The notes below the pieces were generated by a model. That model ran no database searches. It was not told the DNA's origin and saw only the letters and a program-made list of their open reading frames with translations. From contig NZ_CP053351.1 in NCBI RefSeq assembly GCF_013394655.1, positions 2,014,501 through 2,078,500 on the forward strand: a stretch of DNA of 64,000 bases, read 5' to 3'. Made by a program: the position numbers and the translations under genes. This document shows, one piece after another, positions 34,201 through 43,352 of this stretch; position 1 is the first letter of the stretch, and each line of letters begins with the position of its first letter. This DNA is from Winogradskyella schleiferi. GTDB taxonomy: Bacteria > Bacteroidota > Bacteroidia > Flavobacteriales > Flavobacteriaceae.

Positions 34201-35580
34201 TTAATTGTTGAAGGTACAAGTACAGGCGATGTATCTTACAAACGGCATATCAATGCTTTTAGTAATGGGTCTACTGGTAACGACTTGGTGTCTTCACCAT
34301 TTGCAGGTCAGAATTTTGGAAATTTCGCAACAGCAAATCCTAATATTTATGAAAACCCTGGAAATACAAGTCAGAAATTATTCGGACCATTCGACGAGCC
34401 AAATGGAACATATCAAATATACGCAACAACCACCAATGCTGCTACAATTTTAGACAAAGGTGTTGGTTATAGAGCAGCACGAGATGCTACTGAGGATGCT
34501 ATTAGTGGCACTACTATAACATTTACAGGCGCTGTTGAAACCGGAAGTTTCACATTGCCAATAACAGAATCTTTAATGTCTTTTAGTGGCTGGAATTTAG
34601 TTGGTAATCCTTATCCTTCTTATATGGATTTCACAACGTTTTTCAATCTTAATAAAGCACAGTTAGATTTGGGAGCTTATCAAGCTATTTATGGTTTTGA
34701 TGGAGATGCCTCTAATGGGTGGACCATAATGAACAATCTAAGTATTGGAGAACTTATTGCACCAGGACAAGGCTTTTTTGTGAAAGTGAAATCTGGTGGT
34801 GGAACATTGTCATTCACTCCAGATATGCGCGTAAAAGGAGCGACAGATGATTTTATTCTTGGTCGAAGTCCATCGTCTGGCATATCAAATGGCCATATTA
34901 AGCTTGAAATGACCAACTCATCTTTAGAAAAATACAGTACTGCTATTTATTTTAATGAAAATGCAACCTCAGGTTTAGACCCAGGTTACGATGCAGCCCT
35001 ATTTGGTGGCAATGCACCAGAATTTTCTATTTACTCAAATTTAATAGAAGGCGATACTGGTGACTTTATGGCTATACAAGCCATAGAAACAACTGAAATT
35101 GATAATACCACAATCCCTTTAGGAATCAGTGCATTACAAGGACAAGAAGTAACCATTACCCTATCAGAATCAACACTGCCAAATGGTATTGACGTATATT
35201 TAGAAGATGCTTTAACAAATACTTTTACCCTATTAACGAATCAAGATTATACATTCACTACTTTAAGTGATGTTATTGGAGTTGGTCGCTTTTATTTGCG
35301 AATAGAGTCTGATTTACTAAATGTTACTAAACAGTCTTTAGACGAATTACGTATTTATGCCAATTCCAATATAAACGCAATAGTTATAGATGGGCAACTA
35401 CAAAATAGCACAGATTTTAAACTTTACGATATTAACGGTAGGATTATAAACTCTGAAAATCTTGACATTACACTTACGCAGCAAATAATTAATGTTGCTC
35501 AGTTAAGTGCTGGTATTTATATCGTTGAATTAGTTTCAGAAGGCAACCAAAAGCGCATTAAAAAATTGATTATTCAATAA
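31192..35580 (+). CDS. Giant secreted metallophosphoesterase with T9SS type A sorting domain
   Basis: The product has 1462 residues. A signal peptide (FISALLFLSVFLGYA) leads into an FN3-like domain as in purple acid phosphatases (about 24-115), then a calcineurin-like phosphoesterase with GGDSR (about 127), GGDMTD (about 154), GNHE (about 192), QYHKP (about 259) and CDSH (about 294). The last motif replaces the usual GHxH, so the metal site may differ. A DNRLRE-like beta region spans about 440-627. Then come three modules: Y (about 632-720), X (735-905, galactose-binding-like) and Z (935-1385). The tail is type A sorting (LKLYDINGR-like, GIYIVELVSEGNQKRIKKLII). It probably cleaves phosphoesters outside the cell. 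The modules recur in the next gene in another order. Confidence 0.88.
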   Translation: MKTKQFISALLFLSVFLGYADTDKYRIMIVDDPSSTITIGWNQVSGSTPILYYDTVDHGTNHLLYNNSKTVDRSVSHQGMDNQFVRLSGLLPNTNYYFVINDSNSTSQRFWFRTAPDDNSRLSFIAGGDSRNNRTPRENANLLVAKLKPHAVFFGGDMTDNNTSSQWQNWFEDWQSTIASDGRMFPIIPARGNHESDATTIYKLFDTPNSDSYYAITFGNDLIRAYTLNSEISVLGNQKTWLEGDLSSNSSTTWKMAQYHKPLRPHAAWKAENNNQYNAWAQLFYDEGVRLVVECDSHMTKTTWPIMPSSGPDNDEGFVTEQTNGTVYTGEGCWGAPLRTNDDDKSWTRNSGSFNQFKLIFVDPLKIEMRTINVNNAVSVGEVSNTDPFTLPSLLDVFNPSTGDVVTIQNSVDTSCPEVNTPCDDGDPLTAYDIEDGSCNCNGLDINIIEDLTIAVSSGNDDAEEDVASGSMYLNSSDLELIYDSEEQIVGVRFNELSLPDSATVLRAYIQFTSDNFNRYLDPTSLLVHGELAINSATFSNTTNDISSRTPTTNSIPWTDIKRWGSNDIEVFNARTPNLKAIVDEVIAQPGWISGNPISFMFSGSGRRTASSYEGGSPAKLQIIYLHNCPILDVSLGTQGSCDELTDTYSQDIVVSYANPPATGSLNVNGQLFSIGTSPQTVTLTGLNADGIDVDLNVFFTDDATCTYSEEDFFEAPTKCSLGNIPDNVPDDNSNLALLPEATLSGSVDVGKGTPLDILYDPSINDYHLTTSYNEYGVSHNLNIGTPDVDNAYKWQVNWPNVKYINYITFGGTYPNQPQPNTMWRISYRLDGNWFVLDEGQGGWIDSGIYEWGGATENPIETDALRVQLYSDGYNDVISIHLRARGGTSSVVNDSSTTPKATLIQYLSPGNNCGVTIPVNTTIYCNGSWIYSDGPDELSGSKDIIIANGTYIIDVDTDIEVNDLEINTGATIIVKEGASLTVNGNLINNGSLILESISTKFSSLIVEGTSTGDVSYKRHINAFSNGSTGNDLVSSPFAGQNFGNFATANPNIYENPGNTSQKLFGPFDEPNGTYQIYATTTNAATILDKGVGYRAARDATEDAISGTTITFTGAVETGSFTLPITESLMSFSGWNLVGNPYPSYMDFTTFFNLNKAQLDLGAYQAIYGFDGDASNGWTIMNNLSIGELIAPGQGFFVKVKSGGGTLSFTPDMRVKGATDDFILGRSPSSGISNGHIKLEMTNSSLEKYSTAIYFNENATSGLDPGYDAALFGGNAPEFSIYSNLIEGDTGDFMAIQAIETTEIDNTTIPLGISALQGQEVTITLSESTLPNGIDVYLEDALTNTFTLLTNQDYTFTTLSDVIGVGRFYLRIESDLLNVTKQSLDELRIYANSNINAIVIDGQLQNSTDFKLYDINGRIINSENLDITLTQQIINVAQLSAGIYIVELVSEGNQKRIKKLIIQ

Positions 35581-35603
35581 TAAAAAGAGTTGAAATAGTT
35601 TAG

Positions 35604-35638
35604 AAAAGTGTGTTTTAAATATGAAAACACACTTTTTT
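35604..35638 (+). terminator. Rho-independent terminator after the phosphoesterase gene
   Basis: AAAAGTGTGTTTT (35604-35616) pairs with AAAACACACTTTT (35624-35636) around a 7-base loop and runs into T. It separates the two giant genes into different transcripts. Confidence 0.85.
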
Positions 35639-35685
35639 ATTTAAATATAACATCCTAAAGTCGTGACACTTACAATAATCGATGA

Positions 35686-35713
35686 TAATGAACATTTGTC
35701 GAAATGTTCATTA
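35686..35713. promoter_or_regulatory. Perfect inverted repeat, 12-bp arms, candidate operator
   Basis: TAATGAACATTT and AAATGTTCATTA flank a GTCG spacer with no mismatch. It lies 80 bases before the start codon of the PQQ/cytochrome gene, in the promoter region. No T-run follows, so it is not a terminator. The size and symmetry fit a dimeric regulator site such as TetR-type; the regulator is unknown. Confidence 0.6.
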
Positions 35714-35793
35714 CTTTACCCTAATTAGTCTCTTCATATTGCCTTTAATTGATACATTTACATAGCTATTAATCAATACATCTACCATATACT

Positions 35794-38700
35794 ATGAAAA
35801 ATTATATTTCCAAAGAACACTTTGGAAGTTTAAAAGCCTTTATGAAACCCAAATCTTTTAAGGTTAGAGTTATTTTAGTCATTTTTACTTCAGTGTTTCT
35901 ATTTAGTGCTATTCCCTATTTTTCGGGCTCTGGTCTAAATACCGCAAAAACAATTGCTCCATTTGCTAATGGTGTATTTCCAGAATCTGTGGATACTGAA
36001 TTAGATGCCACCTATAGGGTTGCCTTTCCTAATTTAGATTTTTTCTATCCCATAACATTTAATATGGTACCTAACCAAGAAACAGTTGTACTTGGTCAAC
36101 TTAATGGTGTCATTTTTTCATTTGATAATGACGAATCTACTACAACAAAAAATGTGCTACTTGATCTTTCTGGTGAAGTAGGTTTGGTTTCCGACGGTGG
36201 ATTCTTAGGCTTAACAATACATCCAGAATTTGATGCTCCAACCAATCCAAAGAATTATTTCTATATTTATTATGCAACAAAAAATGGTTGTGGTCAAGAT
36301 CTTCCTGCATTCAATCAATATACTGGTCAAGGATGTAATTATAGTGATAATGAATATCAAGGTAACTTTTTAATATTAGAAAGATTTGAAGTCAATCCGT
36401 CAACCATGACAGTTGTAACGAATTCAAGAACAACAATTTTAAGAAACAAGATGTATGGGACTACACATTATGGAGGTGGTTTGGAATTTGGTGATGATGG
36501 TTTTTTATATCTCACTACAGGTGAAATGGGATCTTGGAGTAGAGCCCAAAATATTACAAATAATCTTGCAGGTGGCGTCTTAAGACTCGATGTTGATAAG
36601 AGAGGTGGATCAATTAGTCATGCTCCAATAAGAAAAAAGCCATCAGCTCCAATACTTAATCCACTTTATAATGCTAGCAACCCAAATTGCCCCGAATATT
36701 TAGCTGGTGAAATTTCTGGAGAGGAATATTTTATACCAAATGACAACCCTTTTTCAGATAGCAATCCAGGTTCTACAACAAGCTTATATGGGCAACTAAA
36801 TTTGACTACACCAGATCCAAATGATGTTTATCAAGTTGGTGATTTTTATGAAGAATATTATGCCATAGGATTGAGAAATCCTTTTAGGATGACTAAAGAT
36901 AGACTAACGGGCACCTTTTATATAGGTGACGTAGGTCTGGACTCTCAAGAAGAAATAGATATATTACAATCTGGTGCGAACTATGGCTGGCCAGAACATG
37001 AAGGAGTCATTGATGGACCTGGTTGTGATCCTAATGGAAATCTTTTTAATGAGATGTCACATCAAGGACCAATGACTGCCTTTACAAGTTCTAATGCTAA
37101 CTCCATTACTGGTGGTTTTGTCTATCGTGGTACTGGCATACCAGAATTATATGGAAAATACCTTTGTGCAGATTATGGAAGTGGAGATGAAATATTTTCT
37201 GTAGATATTAATACGGGAAACTATGTTGAGATTGCAACATTGACAAATGTCATTTCTTTTGGAGAGGATAATGATGGAGAGCTTTTTCTTTTAACACTCG
37301 ACAATTCTGGTCCAATATACAAACTGATAGATGATGATGTTAATGACGGTGGAGCTGCACCTATATTACTATCTGAGACTGGTGTCTTTTCTAATTTATC
37401 TACATTAGAACCCATTGATGGTTTTGTTCCTTATGAACTTTATGAATCTTTCTGGTCCGATGGTGCATTAAAAAAACGTTGGATTGCAGTACCAAATAAT
37501 GACGGAGTACACAGTGGTCCAAATGAGCAAATAAAATATTCTGAATATGGCGATTGGGAATTTCCTGCAGGTACGGTTATAATTAAACACTTCGAATTAC
37601 GAATAGATGACAATAATCCATCTATTACAAGAAAAATAGAAACCCGTTTCTCTATTATGGGTAACGACGGTAATATGTATTTTTTAAGTTATAATTGGAA
37701 TGACGCCCAGACGGATGCTATACTACAAACTGCTAGATTAGACGAACCCGTTGATATTACTACAACTACAGGAGGAACTAGAACCCAATTATGGCATTTT
37801 CCTTCGGTTTCGGAATGTATCGATTGCCATAACGATGCAAATAAAGGAGGGCTTGGACTAAAAGCCAGATATTTAAATACAGACTATGATTACTCAAACT
37901 ATGATTCCAATGGTCAAGTTGGAAACCAATTAGTAACCTTAAGTCATCTAGGTATTATCGATGAATCTATTTCTGATATCGATACTCCAGATATATTATC
38001 AAATAAATCCCTTCAAGATACAAGTGCAACTTTAGATGAAAAGGCAAGGTCTTATTTAGATTTAAATTGTGCTTATTGCCATAGACACGATAATAGTAAC
38101 AGAGCTGAATTTGATTTAAGAATTTTTAATAGTCTTGAAGCTACCGAATTATTGACCTCTACGATCTTAAATCCTTTAGGAATAGACCCAAATGAAAAAA
38201 TAGTGTACGCAGGCGATGCATCAAAATCTATACTACACCATCGAATGAATAGCGTAAATCCAGCTATTATGATGCCTCCTCTAGCTAAATCAATTGTAGA
38301 TCAACCTGCTGTGGATCTCATAGACACTTGGATAAATCAGTTAGACGGAAATAGTACAAATACTCCTAATGGTCCAAATCCGGTTAGTAATTTAGCCTTA
38401 CTACATTCGGCACAACTCAGCGGATCTGTAAGTAATGGTCGCGGTACACCTTTAGATATTCTATATGATCCGTCAGTAAATGACTATAAAATTATCACAC
38501 CTTACTCAGAATATGGAGTGCCTTACAGCGGATCTGGTAATAATTTAGGTACAGTAGATGCTGAAAATGGATTCTTCTGGAGAGTAGATTGGCCTGAACC
38601 AAAATTTGTGAATTACATTACATTTGGAGGCGCCTATCCAAATCAACGCCAACAATATACAATGTGGCGTGTAAGCTATTTAAGAAATGGGGTTTGGCAC

Positions 38701-40776
38701 ACCATTGAAGAAGATCAAGGTGGATGGATTGATAATAGTACAGGAAATAACTATACTAGCGCGTCAATATATGAATGGGACGGCACAAATGACGCACCAG
38801 TATATGCCGAAGCAATCAGATTGCAATTGTTTAGTGATGGTGTTCACGATTTATTTCGTATTCACTTAAGAGGTCGAGGTGGAAACACTCAATTTAGTAA
38901 TGGGCAAGATGTAAATACAACTCCCAAAGCTAGTTTAATGCAGTTTCTACCTTATGATAACTTAACAACAATCGATGCTATTGTAGCTGGAACACAAACA
39001 GCTTGCAACAATATTGACAATACATATTCACAAGAATTAACCGTAAGCTATACCAATCCTCCTGAAACTGGTTCCTTAGTTGTTAATGGACAATCGTTTC
39101 CAATTACCACTAGCCCACAAACTATTACGTTAACAGGGTTGGATTCTGATGGACTTGATGTGGAAGTTGAAGCAGAATTTACTGATGGTTATAAAACCTA
39201 CTTTAAAAGTACTGGAACTCTTTTTACGGCACCATCTGATTGTAAAAATATGATTATTGGTATAGATGAAACTATGGTTATAAATGGAGATTACGAAGTA
39301 GGTTCTGGAAGTAGTATTGAAATTCTTGAAGGAGGAAGCTTAACTGTGAATGGTAATCTAACCGTTAACGGTCAAGTGGTGCTGAATTCTATTTCAAATA
39401 AATATTCGAGTTTAATCGTAACTGGCACTAGCACAGGTAATATATTTTACAAAAGACATGTCAATGCTTTCAATGGTAATGATCTTATTTCTTCCCCTGT
39501 AAATGGCGATGATTTTGGAGATTTTGCAACAAGAAATCCAAATCTATATGAAAATCCTAATAATTCAAATCAGAAAGTATTTGGGCCTTTAGACGAACCT
39601 ACAGGTATCTATGGCATATACTCTACGGTAACAAATGCCAATACAGATTTAGTTTCTGGAAAAGGTTATAGAGCCGCAAGAGATGCATCAGAAGACGGTC
39701 TATATGGAACAACACTGACTTTTTATGGTGGTATTGAAACCGATATAGTGCCTGTTAGCATTTCAAATTCTGGTTCATCGAGTGGTGGATGGAATTTAGT
39801 TGGAAATCCTTATACATCTTATCTTGATTTTGATATGTTCTTTGCTCAAAACTCGTCACAATTAGATACGGGTTCTTATCAAGCAATTTATGGTTATGAT
39901 GGAGACGCATCCAACGGCTGGACTGTTTTAAATAGCGCAACAATAGGACAATTAATTGCACCAGGACAAGGCTTCATAGTGAAAAGTAAGAATTTAGGTG
40001 GTCAAATTTCATTTACACCTCTAATGCGTATGTCTGGAACCACAGATGATTTTATATCTGGGAGATCAACAAATACAGCACACCATGGTCATATTAAGCT
40101 AAGAGCTAATACAACCAATTCAGCGAATGAATACTCTACTGATTTTTACTTTAACAGTAATGCTACACAAGGTTTAGATCCTGGATACGACGCCGCATTA
40201 TACGGTGGGTCACCACCTTTCTCCATTTATTCCTATCTGGTTGAGAACGATTCAGGTACACCTTTTGCGGTTCAAGCATTAAGTGCTTCCGCTTTAAGTA
40301 ATATTACGGTTGCATTGGGAATTAGTGCAAATCAAGGACAAGAAATAACGATTAGTATATTTGAGACGGATTTACCCGATACTGTAGACGTTTATTTAGA
40401 AGACACGTTTAATAATACTTTTACACTGTTAAACTCTGGAAATTATACATTCACTACAGACACAGACTTATCTGGTGCTGGCCGCTTTTATTTAAGATTT
40501 GAAGGCGAAGTGTTAAGTATCAACAATTCTTCTTTCGAAGACCTGAAAATTTCCTCTAATCAAACCAATCGTACCGTTGAGGTGACAGGACAATTGGAGG
40601 AGGAAACATCGTTAAAACTTTTCGATATTCATGGTCGCGTTATTTTAACGACACCGTTAGATGTAACATCATCACTACAAATTGTAGATGTTAGTCATTT
40701 GAGTTCTGGCATCTATATTGTGGAGCTTAGAACTACCTCTGGGAATAAACGAATACAAAAATTAATTATTAAATAG
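35794..40776 (+). CDS. Giant secreted PQQ-type sugar dehydrogenase fused to diheme cytochrome c, T9SS type A
   Basis: The product has 1660 residues. A long n-region and hydrophobic stretch (VRVILVIFTSVFLFSAI, 25-42) form the export signal. The glucose/sorbosone dehydrogenase-like propeller spans about 65-510 (GGFLGLTIHPEF, THYGGGLEFGDDGFLYLTTGE, IGLRNPFRM, DVGLDSQEEID, YGWPEHEG). A diheme domain of the SO2930 type follows (about 525-860) with two haem c motifs, CIDCH (675-679) and CAYCH (759-763), and a likely axial Met in MMPPLA (826/827). Then come module X (866-1050), module Y (about 1060-1150), module Z and a type A sorting tail. It should oxidise a sugar or alcohol at the cell surface and pass electrons to its own haems. 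An operator-like repeat lies upstream. Confidence 0.88.
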   Translation: MKNYISKEHFGSLKAFMKPKSFKVRVILVIFTSVFLFSAIPYFSGSGLNTAKTIAPFANGVFPESVDTELDATYRVAFPNLDFFYPITFNMVPNQETVVLGQLNGVIFSFDNDESTTTKNVLLDLSGEVGLVSDGGFLGLTIHPEFDAPTNPKNYFYIYYATKNGCGQDLPAFNQYTGQGCNYSDNEYQGNFLILERFEVNPSTMTVVTNSRTTILRNKMYGTTHYGGGLEFGDDGFLYLTTGEMGSWSRAQNITNNLAGGVLRLDVDKRGGSISHAPIRKKPSAPILNPLYNASNPNCPEYLAGEISGEEYFIPNDNPFSDSNPGSTTSLYGQLNLTTPDPNDVYQVGDFYEEYYAIGLRNPFRMTKDRLTGTFYIGDVGLDSQEEIDILQSGANYGWPEHEGVIDGPGCDPNGNLFNEMSHQGPMTAFTSSNANSITGGFVYRGTGIPELYGKYLCADYGSGDEIFSVDINTGNYVEIATLTNVISFGEDNDGELFLLTLDNSGPIYKLIDDDVNDGGAAPILLSETGVFSNLSTLEPIDGFVPYELYESFWSDGALKKRWIAVPNNDGVHSGPNEQIKYSEYGDWEFPAGTVIIKHFELRIDDNNPSITRKIETRFSIMGNDGNMYFLSYNWNDAQTDAILQTARLDEPVDITTTTGGTRTQLWHFPSVSECIDCHNDANKGGLGLKARYLNTDYDYSNYDSNGQVGNQLVTLSHLGIIDESISDIDTPDILSNKSLQDTSATLDEKARSYLDLNCAYCHRHDNSNRAEFDLRIFNSLEATELLTSTILNPLGIDPNEKIVYAGDASKSILHHRMNSVNPAIMMPPLAKSIVDQPAVDLIDTWINQLDGNSTNTPNGPNPVSNLALLHSAQLSGSVSNGRGTPLDILYDPSVNDYKIITPYSEYGVPYSGSGNNLGTVDAENGFFWRVDWPEPKFVNYITFGGAYPNQRQQYTMWRVSYLRNGVWHTIEEDQGGWIDNSTGNNYTSASIYEWDGTNDAPVYAEAIRLQLFSDGVHDLFRIHLRGRGGNTQFSNGQDVNTTPKASLMQFLPYDNLTTIDAIVAGTQTACNNIDNTYSQELTVSYTNPPETGSLVVNGQSFPITTSPQTITLTGLDSDGLDVEVEAEFTDGYKTYFKSTGTLFTAPSDCKNMIIGIDETMVINGDYEVGSGSSIEILEGGSLTVNGNLTVNGQVVLNSISNKYSSLIVTGTSTGNIFYKRHVNAFNGNDLISSPVNGDDFGDFATRNPNLYENPNNSNQKVFGPLDEPTGIYGIYSTVTNANTDLVSGKGYRAARDASEDGLYGTTLTFYGGIETDIVPVSISNSGSSSGGWNLVGNPYTSYLDFDMFFAQNSSQLDTGSYQAIYGYDGDASNGWTVLNSATIGQLIAPGQGFIVKSKNLGGQISFTPLMRMSGTTDDFISGRSTNTAHHGHIKLRANTTNSANEYSTDFYFNSNATQGLDPGYDAALYGGSPPFSIYSYLVENDSGTPFAVQALSASALSNITVALGISANQGQEITISIFETDLPDTVDVYLEDTFNNTFTLLNSGNYTFTTDTDLSGAGRFYLRFEGEVLSINNSSFEDLKISSNQTNRTVEVTGQLEEETSLKLFDIHGRVILTTPLDVTSSLQIVDVSHLSSGIYIVELRTTSGNKRIQKLIIK

Positions 40777-40783
40777 TAATCAT

Positions 40784-40816
40784 AAAAAACCACAAGCTCA
40801 AAACTTGTGGTTTTTT
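40784..40816. terminator. Bidirectional terminator between convergent genes
   Basis: AAAAAACCACAAG (40784-40796) pairs with CTTGTGGTTTTTT (40804-40816) around a 7-base loop, giving A-runs and T-runs on both sides. It serves the cytochrome fusion gene (plus) and the 40839 gene (minus). Confidence 0.88.
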
Positions 40817-40838
40817 AATTTAGTTAGTTAGGACAAAA

Positions 40839-41219
40839 CTATAATACTTCAAGAAAGAAATCCATAAGTTCTTCTTTTAAATCATAATGCAGTTTAATAT
40901 AGGTGCGCATATCTTCCTTAAGCGTGTGTTGCTCATTTTGAAGACGACCATCAATATTTTCATTAAAATCAGTATTATTAATATTCGCTATTTTATTTCG
41001 GCATCTGTGCATCAATTTGGAAATAGCATCCTTTTCTATCATAATGCGGTTCTGAAATACTTCGAGTTTCTTTTTAGAAAAATTATCTTCAACTCTAGGT
41101 ACAATTTCTTCTAATTTTTCTTGAAAAGTATCCATTTCACTAAAATGAAAGCGTAATTCACGTTTCCACGTGTCTATATTAAACTTTAAGTCGCTTAAAT
41201 ACATTACTTTACTTAGCAT
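40839..41219 (-). CDS. Helical protein of unknown function downstream of the EF-G paralogue
   Basis: The 126-residue product is almost entirely charged helix (LDTWKREL-like start, FSEMDTFQEKLEEIVPRVEDNFSKKKLEVFQNRI, then HTLKEDMRTYIKLHYDLKEELMDFFLEVL) and probably forms a coiled coil or helical bundle. There is no signal peptide or membrane segment, so it is cytoplasmic. I recognise no family. It starts 12 bases after the EF-G-like stop and ends at a shared terminator, so it is very likely co-transcribed with that gene and may act with it on ribosomes or stress proteins; that is inference. Confidence 0.7.
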   Translation of the reverse strand: MLSKVMYLSDLKFNIDTWKRELRFHFSEMDTFQEKLEEIVPRVEDNFSKKKLEVFQNRIMIEKDAISKLMHRCRNKIANINNTDFNENIDGRLQNEQHTLKEDMRTYIKLHYDLKEELMDFFLEVL

Positions 41220-41231
41220 ATCTCGTGTGTT

Positions 41232-43352
41232 TTATGTGGTTATTAATTCTTTTTCTTTTACTAATTGTTTTTGTATATGATTTGGTACAGCACTATAACT
41301 ATCAAATCGCGAAGAATAAGTAGCTCTACCTTGAGTTAATGAACGCAATTGACTAGAAAAATCGGTTAGTTCTGCAGAAGGAATTGTGCAATTAAGTATT
41401 TGAAAATGTGCTTCTGTTTCAATACCTTGAATTAATGCTCGTCTACTTTGTAATTCCGTCATTACACCACCAATCATTTGTTCTGGCACGCGCAATTGCA
41501 TTTTTACTGTTGGCTCTAAAAGCTTAGGATTCGCATTTAAAAATGCGTCTTTAAATGCGTAAGAACCTGCAATTTTAAATGATATATCATTAGAATCCAC
41601 AGCATGCATTTTGCCATCATAAACCATCACTCTCACATCTCTTATATAGGAATCAGTTAATGGTCCAGATTCCATAACTTCTAAAATACCTTTCATAATA
41701 GAAGGTAAATAGCGTTGATCTATAACGCCACCAACGATACAGTTATAAAATACCAACTTGCCATCCCAAGGCAAATCCACAACCTCTTTACCTCTAAGCG
41801 AAAAACCCTCTGGTTCTGGCATACCTTCATAATAAGGTTCTATTTTCAAATGTACCTGACCAAATTGACCAGATCCACCACTCTGTTTTTTATGTCTGTA
41901 ATTTGCCGTTGCACTGCGTTGAATGGTTTCTCTATACGATATCTTAGGAGCTTCAAACTTTACTTTTACGTCATAAACATGCTCTAATAGCCAATTTAAA
42001 GTAGCTAAATGCAGCTCTCCTTGTGTACCAATTAACGTCTGATGTGTTTCGTTGTTATAGCTTAAATTTATTGTCAAATCTTGACTGCTAATACTTCTTA
42101 AAGCATCACTTAGTTTTTCTTCTTCAGTAGCTGTTTCTGCAAAAACCGTTTTTACGAGTCTTGGTTGAGGAAATTTAATTGGTTTTATAGTACCAGCTTC
42201 AGCATGTGTTGCCAAGGTATCGTTAGTCTCTGTATATTTTAATTTAGTGGTGGCACCTATATCACCAGCATTCAACTTTTGTACCGAATGCTTTTGCCTA
42301 CCATCCATAATGTACAGTTGGTTTAAGGTTTCAGACTCACCAGTCCTTGTGTTAAATAATTTATCGTTTACCTTCACTTGACCAGACATCACCTTAAAAA
42401 AGGTAATTTGTCCTAAATTTGGTTGATATATATTTTTGAATACAAAAAGTGAGGCATCTGCATTAACATCAGATTTTATAAGATCACCTTCTATGGTTTG
42501 TTCTGGGTTTAAATCTGAAGCTGAAGGAGCAACATTATCAATAAAGCCCATTAAACGACCTGATCCCATATCATTTAAGGCAGAAACACAAAATATAGGA
42601 AATAAATCATGATTTAACATGCCCATTTTAATACCTTGTCTTAATTCATCTTCGTTAAGTGTTCCTTTATCAAAATAGAGTTCCATTAACTCTTCATCGT
42701 TTTCAGCTGCTTTTTCTACAAGCTCATTTTGAAGTTGTTTAGCATATTCCAATTGATCTTCAGGAATCTCTAATTTCTCAGGTTTCCCTCCTTCTGGACC
42801 AAATTTGTAACATTTCATTTTAAGTACGTCAACAATACATTGAGCTCCATCTAGTTTAATAGGATACTGAACTAATACTGCATTATTTCCTACCAGTGCC
42901 TGAAGGCTCTTAACGCTCGTTTCAAAATTGGCTTTTTCACTATCAATTTTATTAATGACGAAAAGCGTTGGTTTGTGGTATCGATCAACATAATTCCAGA
43001 TAATTTCCGTTCCAATATCTGCTCCATGCTTAGCATTGATGACAGTAACTATAGTATCTGCTACGCGGATAGAAGATATGATTTCGCCAATATAATCATC
43101 TAATCCTGGAGTATCTATGATATTGATTTTATAGTTACGCCATTCTGTATGCAAAGGTGTTGAAAAAACAGAAGCACCGCGTTGGTGCTCAAATTCATGG
43201 TAGTCAGATACTGTGTTTTGTTGTTCTACGGTGCCTCGTCTGTTAATTAGACCTGCTTCAAACAACATGGTCTCAGACAGTGTGGTTTTGCCAGCGCGAT
43301 GTGTGCCAACAAAAGCTACATTCTTAATGTGCTTATTATCAAAAACTTTCAT
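41232..43352 (-). CDS. EF-G-like translational GTPase (EF-G2 type paralogue)
   Basis: This 706-residue protein has EF-G architecture: G domain (1-280), OB-type domain II (about 300-385), domains III-V (about 390-700, with YRHKKQSGGSGQFGQVHLKIEP of domain IV and LQSRRALIQGIET of domain V). G1 is GTHRAGKTT (16-24) and G4 NKID (134-137). The switch regions depart from true EF-G: RGITI is RGASV (58-62), and DTPGH is DTPGL (80-84), so the Thr and His used in GTP hydrolysis are missing. This matches the EF-G2 subgroup (RRGTVEQ, SDYHEFE). Its role is unknown; it may act in stress or ribosome recycling. The hibernation factor gene is divergent next to it. Confidence 0.88.
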   Translation of the reverse strand: MKVFDNKHIKNVAFVGTHRAGKTTLSETMLFEAGLINRRGTVEQQNTVSDYHEFEHQRGASVFSTPLHTEWRNYKINIIDTPGLDDYIGEIISSIRVADTIVTVINAKHGADIGTEIIWNYVDRYHKPTLFVINKIDSEKANFETSVKSLQALVGNNAVLVQYPIKLDGAQCIVDVLKMKCYKFGPEGGKPEKLEIPEDQLEYAKQLQNELVEKAAENDEELMELYFDKGTLNEDELRQGIKMGMLNHDLFPIFCVSALNDMGSGRLMGFIDNVAPSASDLNPEQTIEGDLIKSDVNADASLFVFKNIYQPNLGQITFFKVMSGQVKVNDKLFNTRTGESETLNQLYIMDGRQKHSVQKLNAGDIGATTKLKYTETNDTLATHAEAGTIKPIKFPQPRLVKTVFAETATEEEKLSDALRSISSQDLTINLSYNNETHQTLIGTQGELHLATLNWLLEHVYDVKVKFEAPKISYRETIQRSATANYRHKKQSGGSGQFGQVHLKIEPYYEGMPEPEGFSLRGKEVVDLPWDGKLVFYNCIVGGVIDQRYLPSIMKGILEVMESGPLTDSYIRDVRVMVYDGKMHAVDSNDISFKIAGSYAFKDAFLNANPKLLEPTVKMQLRVPEQMIGGVMTELQSRRALIQGIETEAHFQILNCTIPSAELTDFSSQLRSLTQGRATYSSRFDSYSAVPNHIQKQLVKEKELITT

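Noticed and set aside
41232..43352. Assignment as the housekeeping elongation factor G (fusA)
   Set aside because: The switch I and DTPGH residues differ and the setting is not the str operon, so it is a paralogue.
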